Positions 25,595-34,239 of a DNA stretch of 64,000 bases are shown piece by piece (the stretch's first letter is position 1; every line of letters begins with the position of its first letter). The DNA is taken from positions 248,001-312,000 of the forward strand of contig NZ_ACJX03000001.1 of NCBI RefSeq assembly GCF_000160455.2. The letters run 5' to 3'. A model generated the notes under the pieces. The model was given only the letters and a program-made list of their open reading frames with translations, was not told the DNA's origin and searched no databases. Made by a program: the position numbers and the translations under genes. The stretch is from Acetomicrobium hydrogeniformans ATCC BAA-1850 (lineage in GTDB: Bacteria > Synergistota > Synergistia > Synergistales > Acetomicrobiaceae).

Positions 25595-26548
25595 TTATTT
25601 TAAATTTTCCCTCCACCATCTAACCATATCTTCAACCGTTTGCCTCAAGGAGAACCTCTGAACAAAGCCTGCTTCATCTTTCACTTTGCTAAGGTCGTTC
25701 CAGTATATGGGTTCATCCTTTTCGCGGACGAGATTTTTGTCCACAACAATTTTCACCTTGACAGGACAACCTTCGAGGACTATATCCAAAAGTTCCTTGA
25801 TCGAGCATGGCTTCTCTCCCGAAACATTATAGGCCTCTCCGCTCCTTCCGTGTTTTTCGAGGGACAAAAAACAATCGACGGCATCTCTTACGTCAAGGAA
25901 AGCCCTCTTCGTATGGAGGTTACCCACTCGAAACACGGGCTCTGTCATTCCAAGCTCTATTGCGGCCCTCCTATATGTGAAATCTGAAACTACTTCGCCT
26001 TTCCTGCCAGGACCTACGCAATTCCCAATGCGAAGCCTTATTATATCAAGCCCGTAAGAACTGAAATAGGTAAAGCCAAGCAGGTCCTGTGTTGCCTTTG
26101 AAACGCCATATACGTGGGCAGGCCTGAAGGGCTGATTTTCCTTCACGGGGGTTTCGGAAGGATCGATAAATCCGTAAGCCGCCGTCGAAGAAGCAAGCAT
26201 GATCCTTGTAGATTTCAGACCCAATTCCAGAAGGGACTCGAACAAATTTAAGGTTCCCAAGACATTGGTTTCCATTGTATAAGACGGGGCTTTGAAGGAC
26301 TCCATGGGATAGCTTTGAGCTGCCATGTGATACACTACATCAGGGTCGACTTCCTCTAAAGCTTCTTTAAGATGAGGCTTATATCTTACGTCAATGTTGT
26401 AGGTCTTAACCGCATAGGGTTTTACCATTTCTACGTCAGAAGTTGGACGAAAATAAGATCCATATACTTCATATCCGACTTCGGACATTTTTTTAGCCAG
26501 ATGAGATCCGATAAACCCCCCGATCCCAGTTATAAATGCTCTTTTCAA
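25595..26548 (-). CDS. NAD-dependent nucleotide-sugar epimerase/dehydratase
   Basis: This 317-residue extended SDR protein has the TGIGGFIG nucleotide loop (canonical GxxGxxG). The catalytic Tyr/Lys pair is in HVYGVSKATQDLLGF, with the SSTAAYG Ser/Thr upstream. It resembles GDP-mannose 4,6-dehydratase/GDP-4-keto-6-deoxyhexose reductases. Beside gmhA, gmhB and an hddC-like gene it could act on GDP-heptose. The start is TTG 26548, 8 bases after GGAGG; a TTG at 26554 is too close to that site. Confidence 0.8.
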   Translation of the reverse strand: MKRAFITGIGGFIGSHLAKKMSEVGYEVYGSYFRPTSDVEMVKPYAVKTYNIDVRYKPHLKEALEEVDPDVVYHMAAQSYPMESFKAPSYTMETNVLGTLNLFESLLELGLKSTRIMLASSTAAYGFIDPSETPVKENQPFRPAHVYGVSKATQDLLGFTYFSSYGLDIIRLRIGNCVGPGRKGEVVSDFTYRRAAIELGMTEPVFRVGNLHTKRAFLDVRDAVDCFLSLEKHGRSGEAYNVSGEKPCSIKELLDIVLEGCPVKVKIVVDKNLVREKDEPIYWNDLSKVKDEAGFVQRFSLRQTVEDMVRWWRENLK

Positions 26549-26560
26549 CTGCAAACCCTC

Positions 26561-27292
26561 CTATGAACCCAGAATATAAGGTATTTCCCTTTGAGCTTTA
26601 AAATAGTCCTCTGGCACGCCGATGTCTATGAAATAACCGCCCGAACGGAATGAGTAGACAACACCCCTTCTAACCAATTGCGGAACAACCTCCTTCTCCC
26701 AGGACAGGCGTCTCAATGGAAGCTCTTCCACGATATCTCTATCGACTACATAAAAACCCCCATTCACCAACCAAAAACCGCCTTCCTCTGGCGGGACGTT
26801 CTTTTCTCCGAAGGATACTACCTTGGATTCTTCATCGACCTTCAGGGGATCTACCCGGGTCAGATCCTTCCATGGCCTGGCTGCAATAGTCAGTTTTGCC
26901 CTTTTGTCGACATGAAAATCGAACATTTCACCCAAATCCATATCGAGCAAAGTATCTCCATTCATGAAGAAAAAGGTCCCCTCGTCGATATAGGGCAATG
27001 CATTTCGCAGTGCTCCGCCCTTGTCTAAGGGCTCTTTCTCCAGGCTGTAAGTCGCTTTAAGGTTCCATTTGCTCCCGTCTTCGACAAAGGCCATAATCTT
27101 ATCTGCACCATACCCCAGAAGCAGTAGAATTTTTGTAATCCCCCTGCAGCTTAACATGGTCAACAGCCAATCCAAAAAAGGCCTCCCCGCTATGGGCGCC
27201 AAGGCCTTGGGAACGTCCGAGACGACGCCTCTAAGACGTGTTCCCAAACCGCCGGCAAGTATTACAGCCAGTCTGCCTCTATTTTCTTTCAT
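26561..27292 (-). CDS. hddC: Sugar-1-phosphate nucleotidyltransferase, HddC-like
   Basis: This 243-residue protein has the nucleotidyltransferase signature ILAGGLGTRLRGVVSDVPKA near the N-terminus. The metal-binding FMNGDTLLDMD lies in the middle, and the C-terminus reads FIDIGVPEDY. Length and cluster position fit D-glycero-alpha-D-manno-heptose 1-phosphate guanylyltransferase (HddC). A mannose or glucose 1-phosphate transferase is an alternative. ATG 27292 overlaps gmhA by 14 bases; an ATG at 27304 sits too close to the GGAGG. Confidence 0.78.
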   Translation of the reverse strand: MKENRGRLAVILAGGLGTRLRGVVSDVPKALAPIAGRPFLDWLLTMLSCRGITKILLLLGYGADKIMAFVEDGSKWNLKATYSLEKEPLDKGGALRNALPYIDEGTFFFMNGDTLLDMDLGEMFDFHVDKRAKLTIAARPWKDLTRVDPLKVDEESKVVSFGEKNVPPEEGGFWLVNGGFYVVDRDIVEELPLRRLSWEKEVVPQLVRRGVVYSFRSGGYFIDIGVPEDYFKAQREIPYILGS

Positions 27293-27860
27293 TGAAAAGT
27301 CCATCCTCCACCAAACCGCAGATGATATGCCCCCAAAGCATGTGAACTTCCTGGATTCTGGGGGTATCTTCCGAGGGCACGCTCAAAAGGACATCACACA
27401 GGGAAGACATTGTATCCGCCTTTCGACCGGTAAAACCGATCGTCTTTAAACCCTTCTTTTTCGCATAATCCAAGGCCTTTAATACATTCGCGCTTTTGCC
27501 GCTGGTGGAAAGCCCTACAAGCACATCCCCGGGCCTACCGAAGGCCTCTATCTGCCTTACAAAGACATCGGAGTAGTCGTAGTCATTGGCGATCGCCGTC
27601 AATGCGCTTGTATTGGCATGCAAGGCCATGGCAGGAAGGGCTTTTCTTTCCCTTTTAAATCTCCCCACCAGCTCTGCTGCCAAATGCTGTGCATCAGCAG
27701 CTGAACCGCCGTTTCCGCAAAACAAAACCTTGCCTCCGCCTTTATAGGCAAGAATTATCAATTCGGCTGCCATCTTCACGCAACCAAGCAAATCGTCGCT
27801 CAAGAGCATCTTTTTTAATTCTATGGAATCATTTATCTGATCCTCTATGAATTTGATCAA
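27279..27860 (-). CDS. gmhA: Sedoheptulose-7-phosphate isomerase
   Basis: This 193-residue SIS-domain enzyme makes D-glycero-D-manno-heptose 7-phosphate, the first step of LPS heptose synthesis. GmhA signatures are FCGNGGSAADAQHLAAELVG, ALTAIANDYDY and GLSTSGKSANVLKAL. The start is TTG 27860 with AGGAG eight bases upstream; a nearby ATG is out of frame. It lies 14 bases after the heptosyltransferase gene. Confidence 0.93.
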   Translation of the reverse strand: MIKFIEDQINDSIELKKMLLSDDLLGCVKMAAELIILAYKGGGKVLFCGNGGSAADAQHLAAELVGRFKRERKALPAMALHANTSALTAIANDYDYSDVFVRQIEAFGRPGDVLVGLSTSGKSANVLKALDYAKKKGLKTIGFTGRKADTMSSLCDVLLSVPSEDTPRIQEVHMLWGHIICGLVEDGLFNERK

Positions 27861-27874
27861 TCATAACGCTCCTT

Positions 27875-28867
27875 TCATACTAAAAGCTCCGCACATGCAC
27901 TAAAGACCTCATCAACACCTATTTTTGACATGCATGCAAAATCCCCGTATACGCACTCTTTTCCGACACAGGGCGCGCAGGGCAATGAGGGGGCCACCAC
28001 CCTATGCCTCGTCCCCCAAGGGCCATATCTTTCTGGACTTGATGGCCCATAAAGGCCCACCACAGGGACGCCCACGGCGCTTCCTATATGCAATGTGCCC
28101 GTGTCGTTGGTAACGAAGAGGGAGGCCATACCAAGAAGAGCACCTAGCTCTGTCAGCGGAACCTTTCCCGTTAAATCAAGAGCGTTGATCTCTTGCAGCC
28201 CCTTCAGAACTTCCATGCCCAGGGCACGTTCTTCCTCGGAATATCCTATCACACCTATTACGGCACCGAATTCCGAGATCAAGCGCTTGCCCAAACTTAC
28301 AAACCCTTCTACAGGCCATCTCTTAGGTGGCCAGTTGGCTCCGGGGTTAAATATCACCAGTTTTCGATCCTTAAGCTCATCTTTATATTTTGTTTTAACC
28401 ATTTCTTTCGTCTCGAAAGGCACGAAAAACCTCAATTGCCTTATCCGTATTGGAATGCCAAGAGACGTCAAGGCCTGCAAAGTCCTTTCTGCTTCATGTA
28501 ATGTCTTGGGCAAAAATACCTCCCGCAAACCCCATAGGGGCGCGTAGCGGGCTCCCGAAAACAGGGGCATTGCAGTTGCCCTGAGGTCGACAATCAGGTC
28601 ATATTTCTCCTGCCTCATGAGCTTAATCGCCCTCAATCTCCCCTTGAATCCGGAAAATTCACCTCCCCTATCATAGATTCTTATTTTATCCCACATTGGG
28701 TCTTCGGAAAGGGCAGCTAATGCCCTTGGGCCCACCCATAGGGTAAATTCGGCCTTCGGCAAAAAAAGCCTCAAGTTCCACAATGCAGCAGAGGCCATAA
28801 CCATATCCCCAAGACATGAAAGGCCTATTACCAACACCCTTTCGATTTTATTCTGATCTATCCGCAA
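27875..28867 (-). CDS. Glycosyltransferase family 9 (heptosyltransferase, WaaF/WaaC-like)
   Basis: This 330-residue GT-B enzyme transfers heptose to LPS core. It has the N-terminal LVIGLSCLGDMVMASAAL, the GANWPPKRWP nucleotide-sugar loop, and FVTNDTGTLHIGSAVGVPVV with GLYGPSSPERYGP at the C-terminus. A much longer frame reaches 28984, but TTG 28867 has AGGAGG eight bases upstream and gives the family N-terminus. It is first in the LPS-core operon, divergent from fliD. Confidence 0.9.
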   Translation of the reverse strand: MRIDQNKIERVLVIGLSCLGDMVMASAALWNLRLFLPKAEFTLWVGPRALAALSEDPMWDKIRIYDRGGEFSGFKGRLRAIKLMRQEKYDLIVDLRATAMPLFSGARYAPLWGLREVFLPKTLHEAERTLQALTSLGIPIRIRQLRFFVPFETKEMVKTKYKDELKDRKLVIFNPGANWPPKRWPVEGFVSLGKRLISEFGAVIGVIGYSEEERALGMEVLKGLQEINALDLTGKVPLTELGALLGMASLFVTNDTGTLHIGSAVGVPVVGLYGPSSPERYGPWGTRHRVVAPSLPCAPCVGKECVYGDFACMSKIGVDEVFSACAELLV

Positions 28868-28986
28868 AGAAACTGCCTCCTGCCAAAAATACCTTTTTTC
28901 GCTGTTCCGACATGAATATTTTACCATCACGAACGAAAAAGCGAAGCTCGTGCCGTCATATCCTGACTCTGCTTGCCAAAGCACCT

Positions 28987-29014
28987 TAAAGGCAGATACA
29001 AAATATGTCGATAC
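28987..29014 (+). promoter_or_regulatory. Possible sigma-28 (FliA) promoter of fliD
   Basis: TAAAGGCA (28987-28994), 12 bases, then GTCGATAC (29007-29014). It resembles the flagellar sigma-28 consensus TAAA(GTTT)-N11-GCCGATAA, with six of eight matches at -10 and one base extra spacing. It lies 72 bases before the fliD start. The remainder of 28868-29086 holds no gene. Confidence 0.45.
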
Positions 29015-29086
29015 TACTTATAGCGTTAAACCATGTTATCATAAATAATGAAAATTTCTCCGATCAATAATAAGGAGGTTATCTCC

Positions 29087-30556
29087 ATGGCTACAATCGA
29101 CCCTCTCTTTCAGGTAACAGGCTTGGTCTCTGGGATAGATTGGGGCACGATGATCGATAAAGTTATGGAACAGGAGCGCAAGGTTACCGACATTTGGACT
29201 GCCGAAAAGGAAAAGCTGGAATTTAAAATAGATCTCTACAACGAATTCAGCGCGAATTTCAAAAGTTTGCGAACGACATTGACACCCCTAAAACTTGAGT
29301 CCACGTACAGAACCAAAACGGCCGAACTAACCAACGTTGGCAGCTCTCTGGACCCCTCTTCGGTTTTGAGTATAACGGCAACAGCCGATGCGGAAATCGC
29401 AAGATACGATATTGAAGTGTTGCAGCTGGCCAAAGCCCACAGCATCACCAGCAAAAGGCTTGACGATCCGACGCAGACCATAGGAGATCTAATAAACGAA
29501 TTTGCCGGGGGAAGCTTTGTTATAGGATCGGGAGATAAGACCACTACAATTCAGGTCACGGCCAGCGACACCCTCTCCTCTTTGGCATCAAAGATCAATT
29601 CGGCCACGACTGACGAGGGAGAGAGTATAGGTATATCGGCGAAGATAATGGATAACAGGTTAATAATTACCAGCAATGAGACGGGAGAAGCTAACGCCAT
29701 AACGGTCACAGATGACAATGGCATATTGAGCGCCCTGGAAATTTGGAATGGATCCGATTTTACTAATGAACTGCAGGCGGCACAGGATGCAAAAATTAAA
29801 ATTGACGGACTAGAAGTCCAAAGATCCGATAATGAGATTTCCGACCTTATAGAGGGCCTCACTTTAAAGCTCAACGGCACAGGCCATGTCGTGACCGATA
29901 TAGTATTGGATGCCGAAAAGGCGGTTAATGCCATCACTGACTTTATTGATGCCTATAATGCGGCCATGGATTGGATAAACATCAGGGTTTTGGAAAAACC
30001 TATCGAAGACCCACAGGAGGAATACCAAAAGAAGATAGGGTTACTCAGAGGAGATTCCCTGTTGTGGCAAACCAAGTCCAGAATGCGATCTTTAATCTCT
30101 GACCCCATCGCCACGGACGGTGTCTTCACAATGCTTTCTCAGATCGGCATTACAACCGAAGCCGTGGACTACGGCAAAAGCGGAATGTTGGAGTTCGACG
30201 TAGACAAGTTTATGAGCGCCATGACCACGAATTCCGATGATGTCGCAGCTTTAATGACAACGGTAATGTCAAAGATGGATACGTTCATCGGAAATACGAT
30301 AGACAACGTTCCTGTAGCAATCGGAAACACGACTGGCACCAAGGGACGCGTTGCAAGCCAGATAAATTACCTGAATAACAGAATTACGGCAATAGACAAA
30401 AGAATCTCAGATTTCGAAGAACGTCTTGCCATCAAAGAAAAGGGACTGATAGAACAATACAGCCAGATGGAAATCGTCCTCTCTCAGCTTACGTCTCAGG
30501 CTAATTGGCTTGCAGGAATTGTCACTCAATTGTCGTCCATAGGCTCTGGAGCTTAA
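29087..30556 (+). CDS. fliD: Flagellar hook-associated protein 2 (filament cap)
   Basis: This 489-residue protein has the FliD N-terminal domain (FQVTGLVSGIDWGTMIDKVM) and its middle domains. The C-terminal region forms the coiled-coil leg (KGRVASQINYLNNRITAIDK, ISDFEERLAIKEKGL), ending in a FliD-like SQMEIVLSQLTSQANWL. It caps the growing flagellar filament outside the cell. ATG 29087 has AAGGAGG at ideal spacing; a frame extending to 29048 lacks one. No fliS, fliC or other flagellar gene is adjacent. Confidence 0.93.
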   Translation: MATIDPLFQVTGLVSGIDWGTMIDKVMEQERKVTDIWTAEKEKLEFKIDLYNEFSANFKSLRTTLTPLKLESTYRTKTAELTNVGSSLDPSSVLSITATADAEIARYDIEVLQLAKAHSITSKRLDDPTQTIGDLINEFAGGSFVIGSGDKTTTIQVTASDTLSSLASKINSATTDEGESIGISAKIMDNRLIITSNETGEANAITVTDDNGILSALEIWNGSDFTNELQAAQDAKIKIDGLEVQRSDNEISDLIEGLTLKLNGTGHVVTDIVLDAEKAVNAITDFIDAYNAAMDWINIRVLEKPIEDPQEEYQKKIGLLRGDSLLWQTKSRMRSLISDPIATDGVFTMLSQIGITTEAVDYGKSGMLEFDVDKFMSAMTTNSDDVAALMTTVMSKMDTFIGNTIDNVPVAIGNTTGTKGRVASQINYLNNRITAIDKRISDFEERLAIKEKGLIEQYSQMEIVLSQLTSQANWLAGIVTQLSSIGSGA

Positions 30557-30573
30557 TTTCTGAGATTTGAAAC

Positions 30574-30612
30574 AAGCCAGCTTTTATTACGTTAAAGGCT
30601 GGCTTTTTCTTT
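30574..30612. terminator. Intrinsic terminator after fliD
   Basis: Stem aagccagctttt with aaaggctggctt (one G-U), an 8-base loop, followed by TTT-C-TTTT on the plus strand. It begins 18 bases after the fliD stop and extends into the last codons of the convergent symporter gene, so it also lies at that gene's end. Confidence 0.88.
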
Positions 30613-31965
30613 TATCCTTCCCCTTTGCAATATGTCGAATAGCATCAAAAGGGCCGAAAAAAACACGCCCATAAGAATTCCCTCTCCGGGAAGCTTCAAA
30701 AGGGGCCATAAACAGGCTGTTCCAATCCCCACCGCACCCGAAGCAAAGGCCATCGATGGAGACATCCCTCCGTAAAGGACCGTTGCAAGGAGTGGTACAA
30801 ATACCCCAGCTCCTCTGAGGCCCATGCTGAGATAGCTCCATTGAAGTATGAAAGAACCGGCAGCTTTAAGGCTCGCAATAAAAGCTATGAGTATCACGGC
30901 TAAAAGGCTTAGCCGGTTTACCAGAAGACTGACTCTGCTTGAAGTAATTTTTTTAAAAGAAACGAAAAGATCGTAAGATACTGTTGTGGCAACTCCCAAA
31001 GATAGACCCGCCGCAGTACCCAGCGAAGTGATAAAAAGCGTTGCCCAAGCTACCCCGCTGAACACTTTGGGAAAATAATTATACAAAAAATAGGGAAGCG
31101 CCTGCGAGGGTTCGATAATCACGCCCTCCCTCCTCAGGGCTAACCCTATCCAAATTCCAAGGAGACCTATAGGTGGCATTAAAATTGCTGATAGCAGCGC
31201 TCCCCTTTTTGCCGTGCTCTCGTTTGAGGCCGACAAAATGGCCTGGGCATAAATTTGCGTTCCCAGAGTTCCGACGATCAGCGAAAGACAGGCGTTCGAT
31301 TCCTTTAAAATACCCCTTGCAAACAAAGAGAAATAGGGAAATCTGGGAAGTTCTCTTATCAGGGCCCAGGGAGTGTGGCCCATGCCGTAGGCAACTACAC
31401 CGCAGGCAATGAGGGTGAGATATAATAAAATAAGCTTTGTCTGTCCTATAGCGCTATAGCTTTTTGTGCCCCCAGAATAGATAAATAAAAGTATAAGAAA
31501 AGCGACGAGCAAGCTCAAAGCCCAAGATGGCAAAGGCACTATGGCCGACAATAATGCGCTCGACGCAAGAAACTGGGCTACTACGGCCATAAGGGTCCCG
31601 ATGGCGGAACCCACTGCAGCCAACCTGCTCATCCGGAGGCCGTAGTGATTAGACAGAAACTGTGCTAATGTAGTGACCTTAGACTTTCTCAGGGGCTCGG
31701 CTATAAAGAGTGCCAAAAGAAGACATCCTATTCCTCCTCCAAGGGTAAACCACCAAGCTGATAAACCATAAACATAAGCCATCTCCGCAGTCCCGACTGT
31801 AGATGCTCCTCCCACGAGGGCGCCTAGCAATATTCCAGAAACCGCAAAGGGGCTTGCCCTTCTGCCCGCCAATGAATATCCTTCTTCGTCTATTTTCTTT
31901 CCCGATGCGATAACGCCTATGGATATAACGAATATCAACGTAATGACTACTGATAGAAAAAACAT
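30592..31965 (-). CDS. Sodium:solute symporter (SSS family)
   Basis: This 457-residue membrane protein has about 12-13 hydrophobic segments and the N-terminal SSS pattern (SLAGRRASPFAVSGILLGAL, GGASTVGTAEMAYVYGLSAW). The VVAQFLASSALLSAIVP and GTAAGLSLGVATTVSYDL helices are family-like. It should import an organic solute with Na+; the substrate cannot be read from sequence. ATG 31965 is preferred to GTG 31977, which overlaps the ribosome site. It fits the sodium-based energetics suggested by Mbh and NhaC. Confidence 0.85.
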   Translation of the reverse strand: MFFLSVVITLIFVISIGVIASGKKIDEEGYSLAGRRASPFAVSGILLGALVGGASTVGTAEMAYVYGLSAWWFTLGGGIGCLLLALFIAEPLRKSKVTTLAQFLSNHYGLRMSRLAAVGSAIGTLMAVVAQFLASSALLSAIVPLPSWALSLLVAFLILLFIYSGGTKSYSAIGQTKLILLYLTLIACGVVAYGMGHTPWALIRELPRFPYFSLFARGILKESNACLSLIVGTLGTQIYAQAILSASNESTAKRGALLSAILMPPIGLLGIWIGLALRREGVIIEPSQALPYFLYNYFPKVFSGVAWATLFITSLGTAAGLSLGVATTVSYDLFVSFKKITSSRVSLLVNRLSLLAVILIAFIASLKAAGSFILQWSYLSMGLRGAGVFVPLLATVLYGGMSPSMAFASGAVGIGTACLWPLLKLPGEGILMGVFFSALLMLFDILQRGRIKEKASL

Positions 31966-32028
31966 ATGACGTGCCACCCTTCACCGCTATAGTATTGATT
32001 TATTTTTTATGCACTAACTTTTATGCCA

Positions 32029-32622
32029 TCACAATCCCAATGCAAGGGGCACCAAGACGGGAACGAGAAGCGTCAGCAAAAAACCCGATATAAAAGAATA
32101 AATTGCAATATCAGGAGAATTGCTCTTTACGATAACCGGCAAGGCGGTATCCATTGCCGTTGCACCCGCCACGCCCACTGCTTCGAAGGATCCGATATAC
32201 CTGCTTATCAGCGGTATCGATATCAGGGCAATGACCTCTCTTATTACGTTCGAAAGAAAGGCTACGGTTCCCAGTTCTACGCTGTGCATCTGAGTGATAA
32301 GAACCCCTGAAAGAGAATACCATCCGAAACCGGCGCCAACTGCCAGGGTCTCATTTAAAGGCATTTTCAATAATATCGAGGCCAAAGAAGAACCAAACCC
32401 TGTCCCCAAAACCGTTGCCACAGGAACGATAAAAAGCTTTATCCCATCTTCTCTGATATTTCTAAGTGCTTCCTTATTGCAGCCAAGATCAATTCCCACG
32501 GAAAAGAGCAGCACGAACAATCCTAATGTGATAATCAAATTAGTTATGTTGCTTAAAGAAAATATCGCGAGCTTTCCAATTAAGATGCCGCCCGCTAAAC
32601 AGGCAACAATGATGACGATCAA
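32029..32622 (-). CDS. LysO-type lysine exporter, C-terminal component
   Basis: This 197-residue membrane protein matches the large second half of the LysO/YbjE (DUF340) family. GAGFGWYSLSGVLITQM and TAMDTALPVIVKS contain the conserved polar residues of the transport site. E. coli LysO is one protein of about 300 residues, whereas here the halves are separate genes. The start is TTG 32622, reading 7 bases after the stop of the first component. It probably exports L-lysine or a related cationic amino acid. Confidence 0.8.
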   Translation of the reverse strand: MIVIIVACLAGGILIGKLAIFSLSNITNLIITLGLFVLLFSVGIDLGCNKEALRNIREDGIKLFIVPVATVLGTGFGSSLASILLKMPLNETLAVGAGFGWYSLSGVLITQMHSVELGTVAFLSNVIREVIALISIPLISRYIGSFEAVGVAGATAMDTALPVIVKSNSPDIAIYSFISGFLLTLLVPVLVPLALGL

Positions 32623-32629
32623 TGATTCA

Positions 32630-32935
32630 TCATTCCCTTTTTGTCAGAAATCTGACGAATATATTTATACAAAATATTGTACCCAAAACAGACAAAAAAG
32701 AAACCGCGGCAGCTTTATAGCCCAAGTTACCTAACGCCTTGAGCACTTCTTTGTTGCTTCCAATCTCAATACCTATAGCCAGGAGTAATAAAATAAGACA
32801 TAACGTCTGAACTCTCCCGTTATGCCTTTTTATAAAGTTTGGAACTCTTCCGAAATATCCTACTAGCGCTCCCGCCAACATAAAGGCAACGTAAAAATAA
32901 ACGCTGTTGTCAATCAAAAAACGAAGGATTTTCAT
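32630..32935 (-). CDS. LysO-type lysine exporter, N-terminal component
   Basis: This 101-residue protein has three hydrophobic helices and corresponds to the first part of LysO. The segment LLLLAIGIEIGSNKEVLKAL parallels LFSVGIDLGCNKEALRNI in the partner, showing the internal duplication of the family. ATG 32935 is clear. Both pieces together equal one normal LysO. A sequencing frameshift is less likely because each gene has its own start and both reading frames end cleanly. Confidence 0.78.
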   Translation of the reverse strand: MKILRFLIDNSVYFYVAFMLAGALVGYFGRVPNFIKRHNGRVQTLCLILLLLAIGIEIGSNKEVLKALGNLGYKAAAVSFLSVLGTIFCINIFVRFLTKRE

Positions 32936-33142
32936 GCCGGCCCGATCACCTTTGTGTTTTTATATTTAAGAAAACCTGGACATATTACCTAATAGCTCTT
33001 TGTGATTTCTTGCCTACACATCATTTGAAAATATCCTATTGCAGAATATACTTTACTTCAAGGCTTAAAAAGCTTTTATTCTTTGTCTCAGTTATTGTAA
33101 TTCATATTACATACATATTAATATCTCAGCGTGGTGATGTGG

Positions 33143-33853
33143 ATGTTCGATTTACCCGAGAAGATCAAACGCGGCGTCGGTGAAGCGGTGTGCGCCTACT
33201 CCATGATCGAAGAAGGCGATAATGTTTTAGTGGGCTTATCCGGAGGGAAGGACAGTTCGTTGCTCCTCATTGCTCTAAAACACTTACAAAGAGTAAGCCC
33301 CATCAGATTTAATATAGAAGCCATGATTGTAGATCCAACGGGCGGGCAGTTTGATCCCGCAGGGCTTAAGGAGTTTTGCGAAAGCCTCGATGTACCCTTT
33401 ACACATTATGCCTATCCTATATTTGAAATTATAAAAATCAGAAGGGAAAAATCCCCCTGCAGTTTTTGCGCGAACATGAGAAGGGGGATTTTGAGCGGGA
33501 TCGCAAAGGACAGAGGGTTTAGGAAGATAGCTTTAGGACATCATCTAACCGATGCCACCGTTACGTTAATGTTGAATATTTTTTTCTCCGGAAGACTTCA
33601 TACGCTACAGCCAAAAACGTGGCAAAGCAGAACGCAAACATGGGTTATCAGGCCATTGATATTCCTTCCTGAGGAAACTTTGATATCGGCAGCTTCCGAG
33701 ATGGACCTGCCGGAACGGGGACCAAAATGTCCTTACGGGGACGACACGAAGAGAAAGAGAATAAATGAAATCCTGAAAAATATACTTGAAGAAGCGCCAC
33801 AAGGAGAATACAGCACTTTAAGGGCACTTCGTAAGACACTTTGGGCTACTTAG
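33143..33853 (+). CDS. TtcA-like ATP-PP-loop tRNA thiolase family protein
   Basis: This 236-residue protein has PP-loop LSGGKDSSLL and the two-cysteine motif CSFCANMRRG. The helical GHHLTDATVTLMLNIFFSG corresponds to GHHxDD of TtcA, with TD instead of DD. TtcA adds sulfur to C32 of tRNA using a [4Fe-4S] cluster. Start candidates are GTG 33131, ATG 33137 and ATG 33143; I use the last. The 3' end overlaps the convergent cytidine deaminase gene by 8 bases. The upstream 32936-33142 gap is AT-rich with no gene. Confidence 0.85.
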   Translation: MFDLPEKIKRGVGEAVCAYSMIEEGDNVLVGLSGGKDSSLLLIALKHLQRVSPIRFNIEAMIVDPTGGQFDPAGLKEFCESLDVPFTHYAYPIFEIIKIRREKSPCSFCANMRRGILSGIAKDRGFRKIALGHHLTDATVTLMLNIFFSGRLHTLQPKTWQSRTQTWVIRPLIFLPEETLISAASEMDLPERGPKCPYGDDTKRKRINEILKNILEEAPQGEYSTLRALRKTLWAT

Positions 33854-34226
33854 GCAAGCGAAAGGACTGAGGAAGAAGCTCTGAAAGGCGGTTTCGCTGA
33901 AACTTACCTTCCATATCAAACGATATTATTTCCATATCACCAAATTCGGCCATTACCTGAAGACACGCTCCACAGGGGGGAACTATAGAGTCGGCACATA
34001 TAATCATCATCTCGAAGACCCGCTCTCCCTGAGCGACGGCAGAACACAGAGCAACCCTTTCGGCACAAATAGTTAGTCCGTAGGAGGAATTTTCAACGTT
34101 ACATCCGGCGTAAATGCGGCCCGATTGGGCGAGCAAAGCGGCACCCACCGAAAAACCGGAGTAGGGGGCATGAGCATTTTCCCGCCCCCTCTTTGCCACA
34201 TCATAAAGTTTCGACACTATATCCAT
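33846..34226 (-). CDS. cdd: Cytidine deaminase
   Basis: This 126-residue homotetrameric-type enzyme has zinc ligands in TICAERVAL (Cys with catalytic Glu) and PPCGACLQVM. The substrate-binding GCNVENSSYG is typical. It converts cytidine/deoxycytidine to uridine/deoxyuridine, feeding the pyrimidine-nucleoside phosphorylase encoded at 13101-14426. It starts 13 bases after the SufB/D-like stop on the same strand. Confidence 0.95.
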   Translation of the reverse strand: MDIVSKLYDVAKRGRENAHAPYSGFSVGAALLAQSGRIYAGCNVENSSYGLTICAERVALCSAVAQGERVFEMMIICADSIVPPCGACLQVMAEFGDMEIISFDMEGKFQRNRLSELLPQSFRLPK

Positions 34227-34239
34227 TGCGACATCAGAC

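Noticed and set aside
32618-32640. Programmed frameshift joining the two LysO halves
   Set aside because: The needed +1 shift has no recognisable slippery site, and each half has its own plausible start and stop.
33096-33111. Inverted repeat TGTAAT-TCAT-ATTACA upstream of the TtcA-like gene
   Set aside because: Arms of six AT-rich bases in an AT-rich region; too weak to call an operator.
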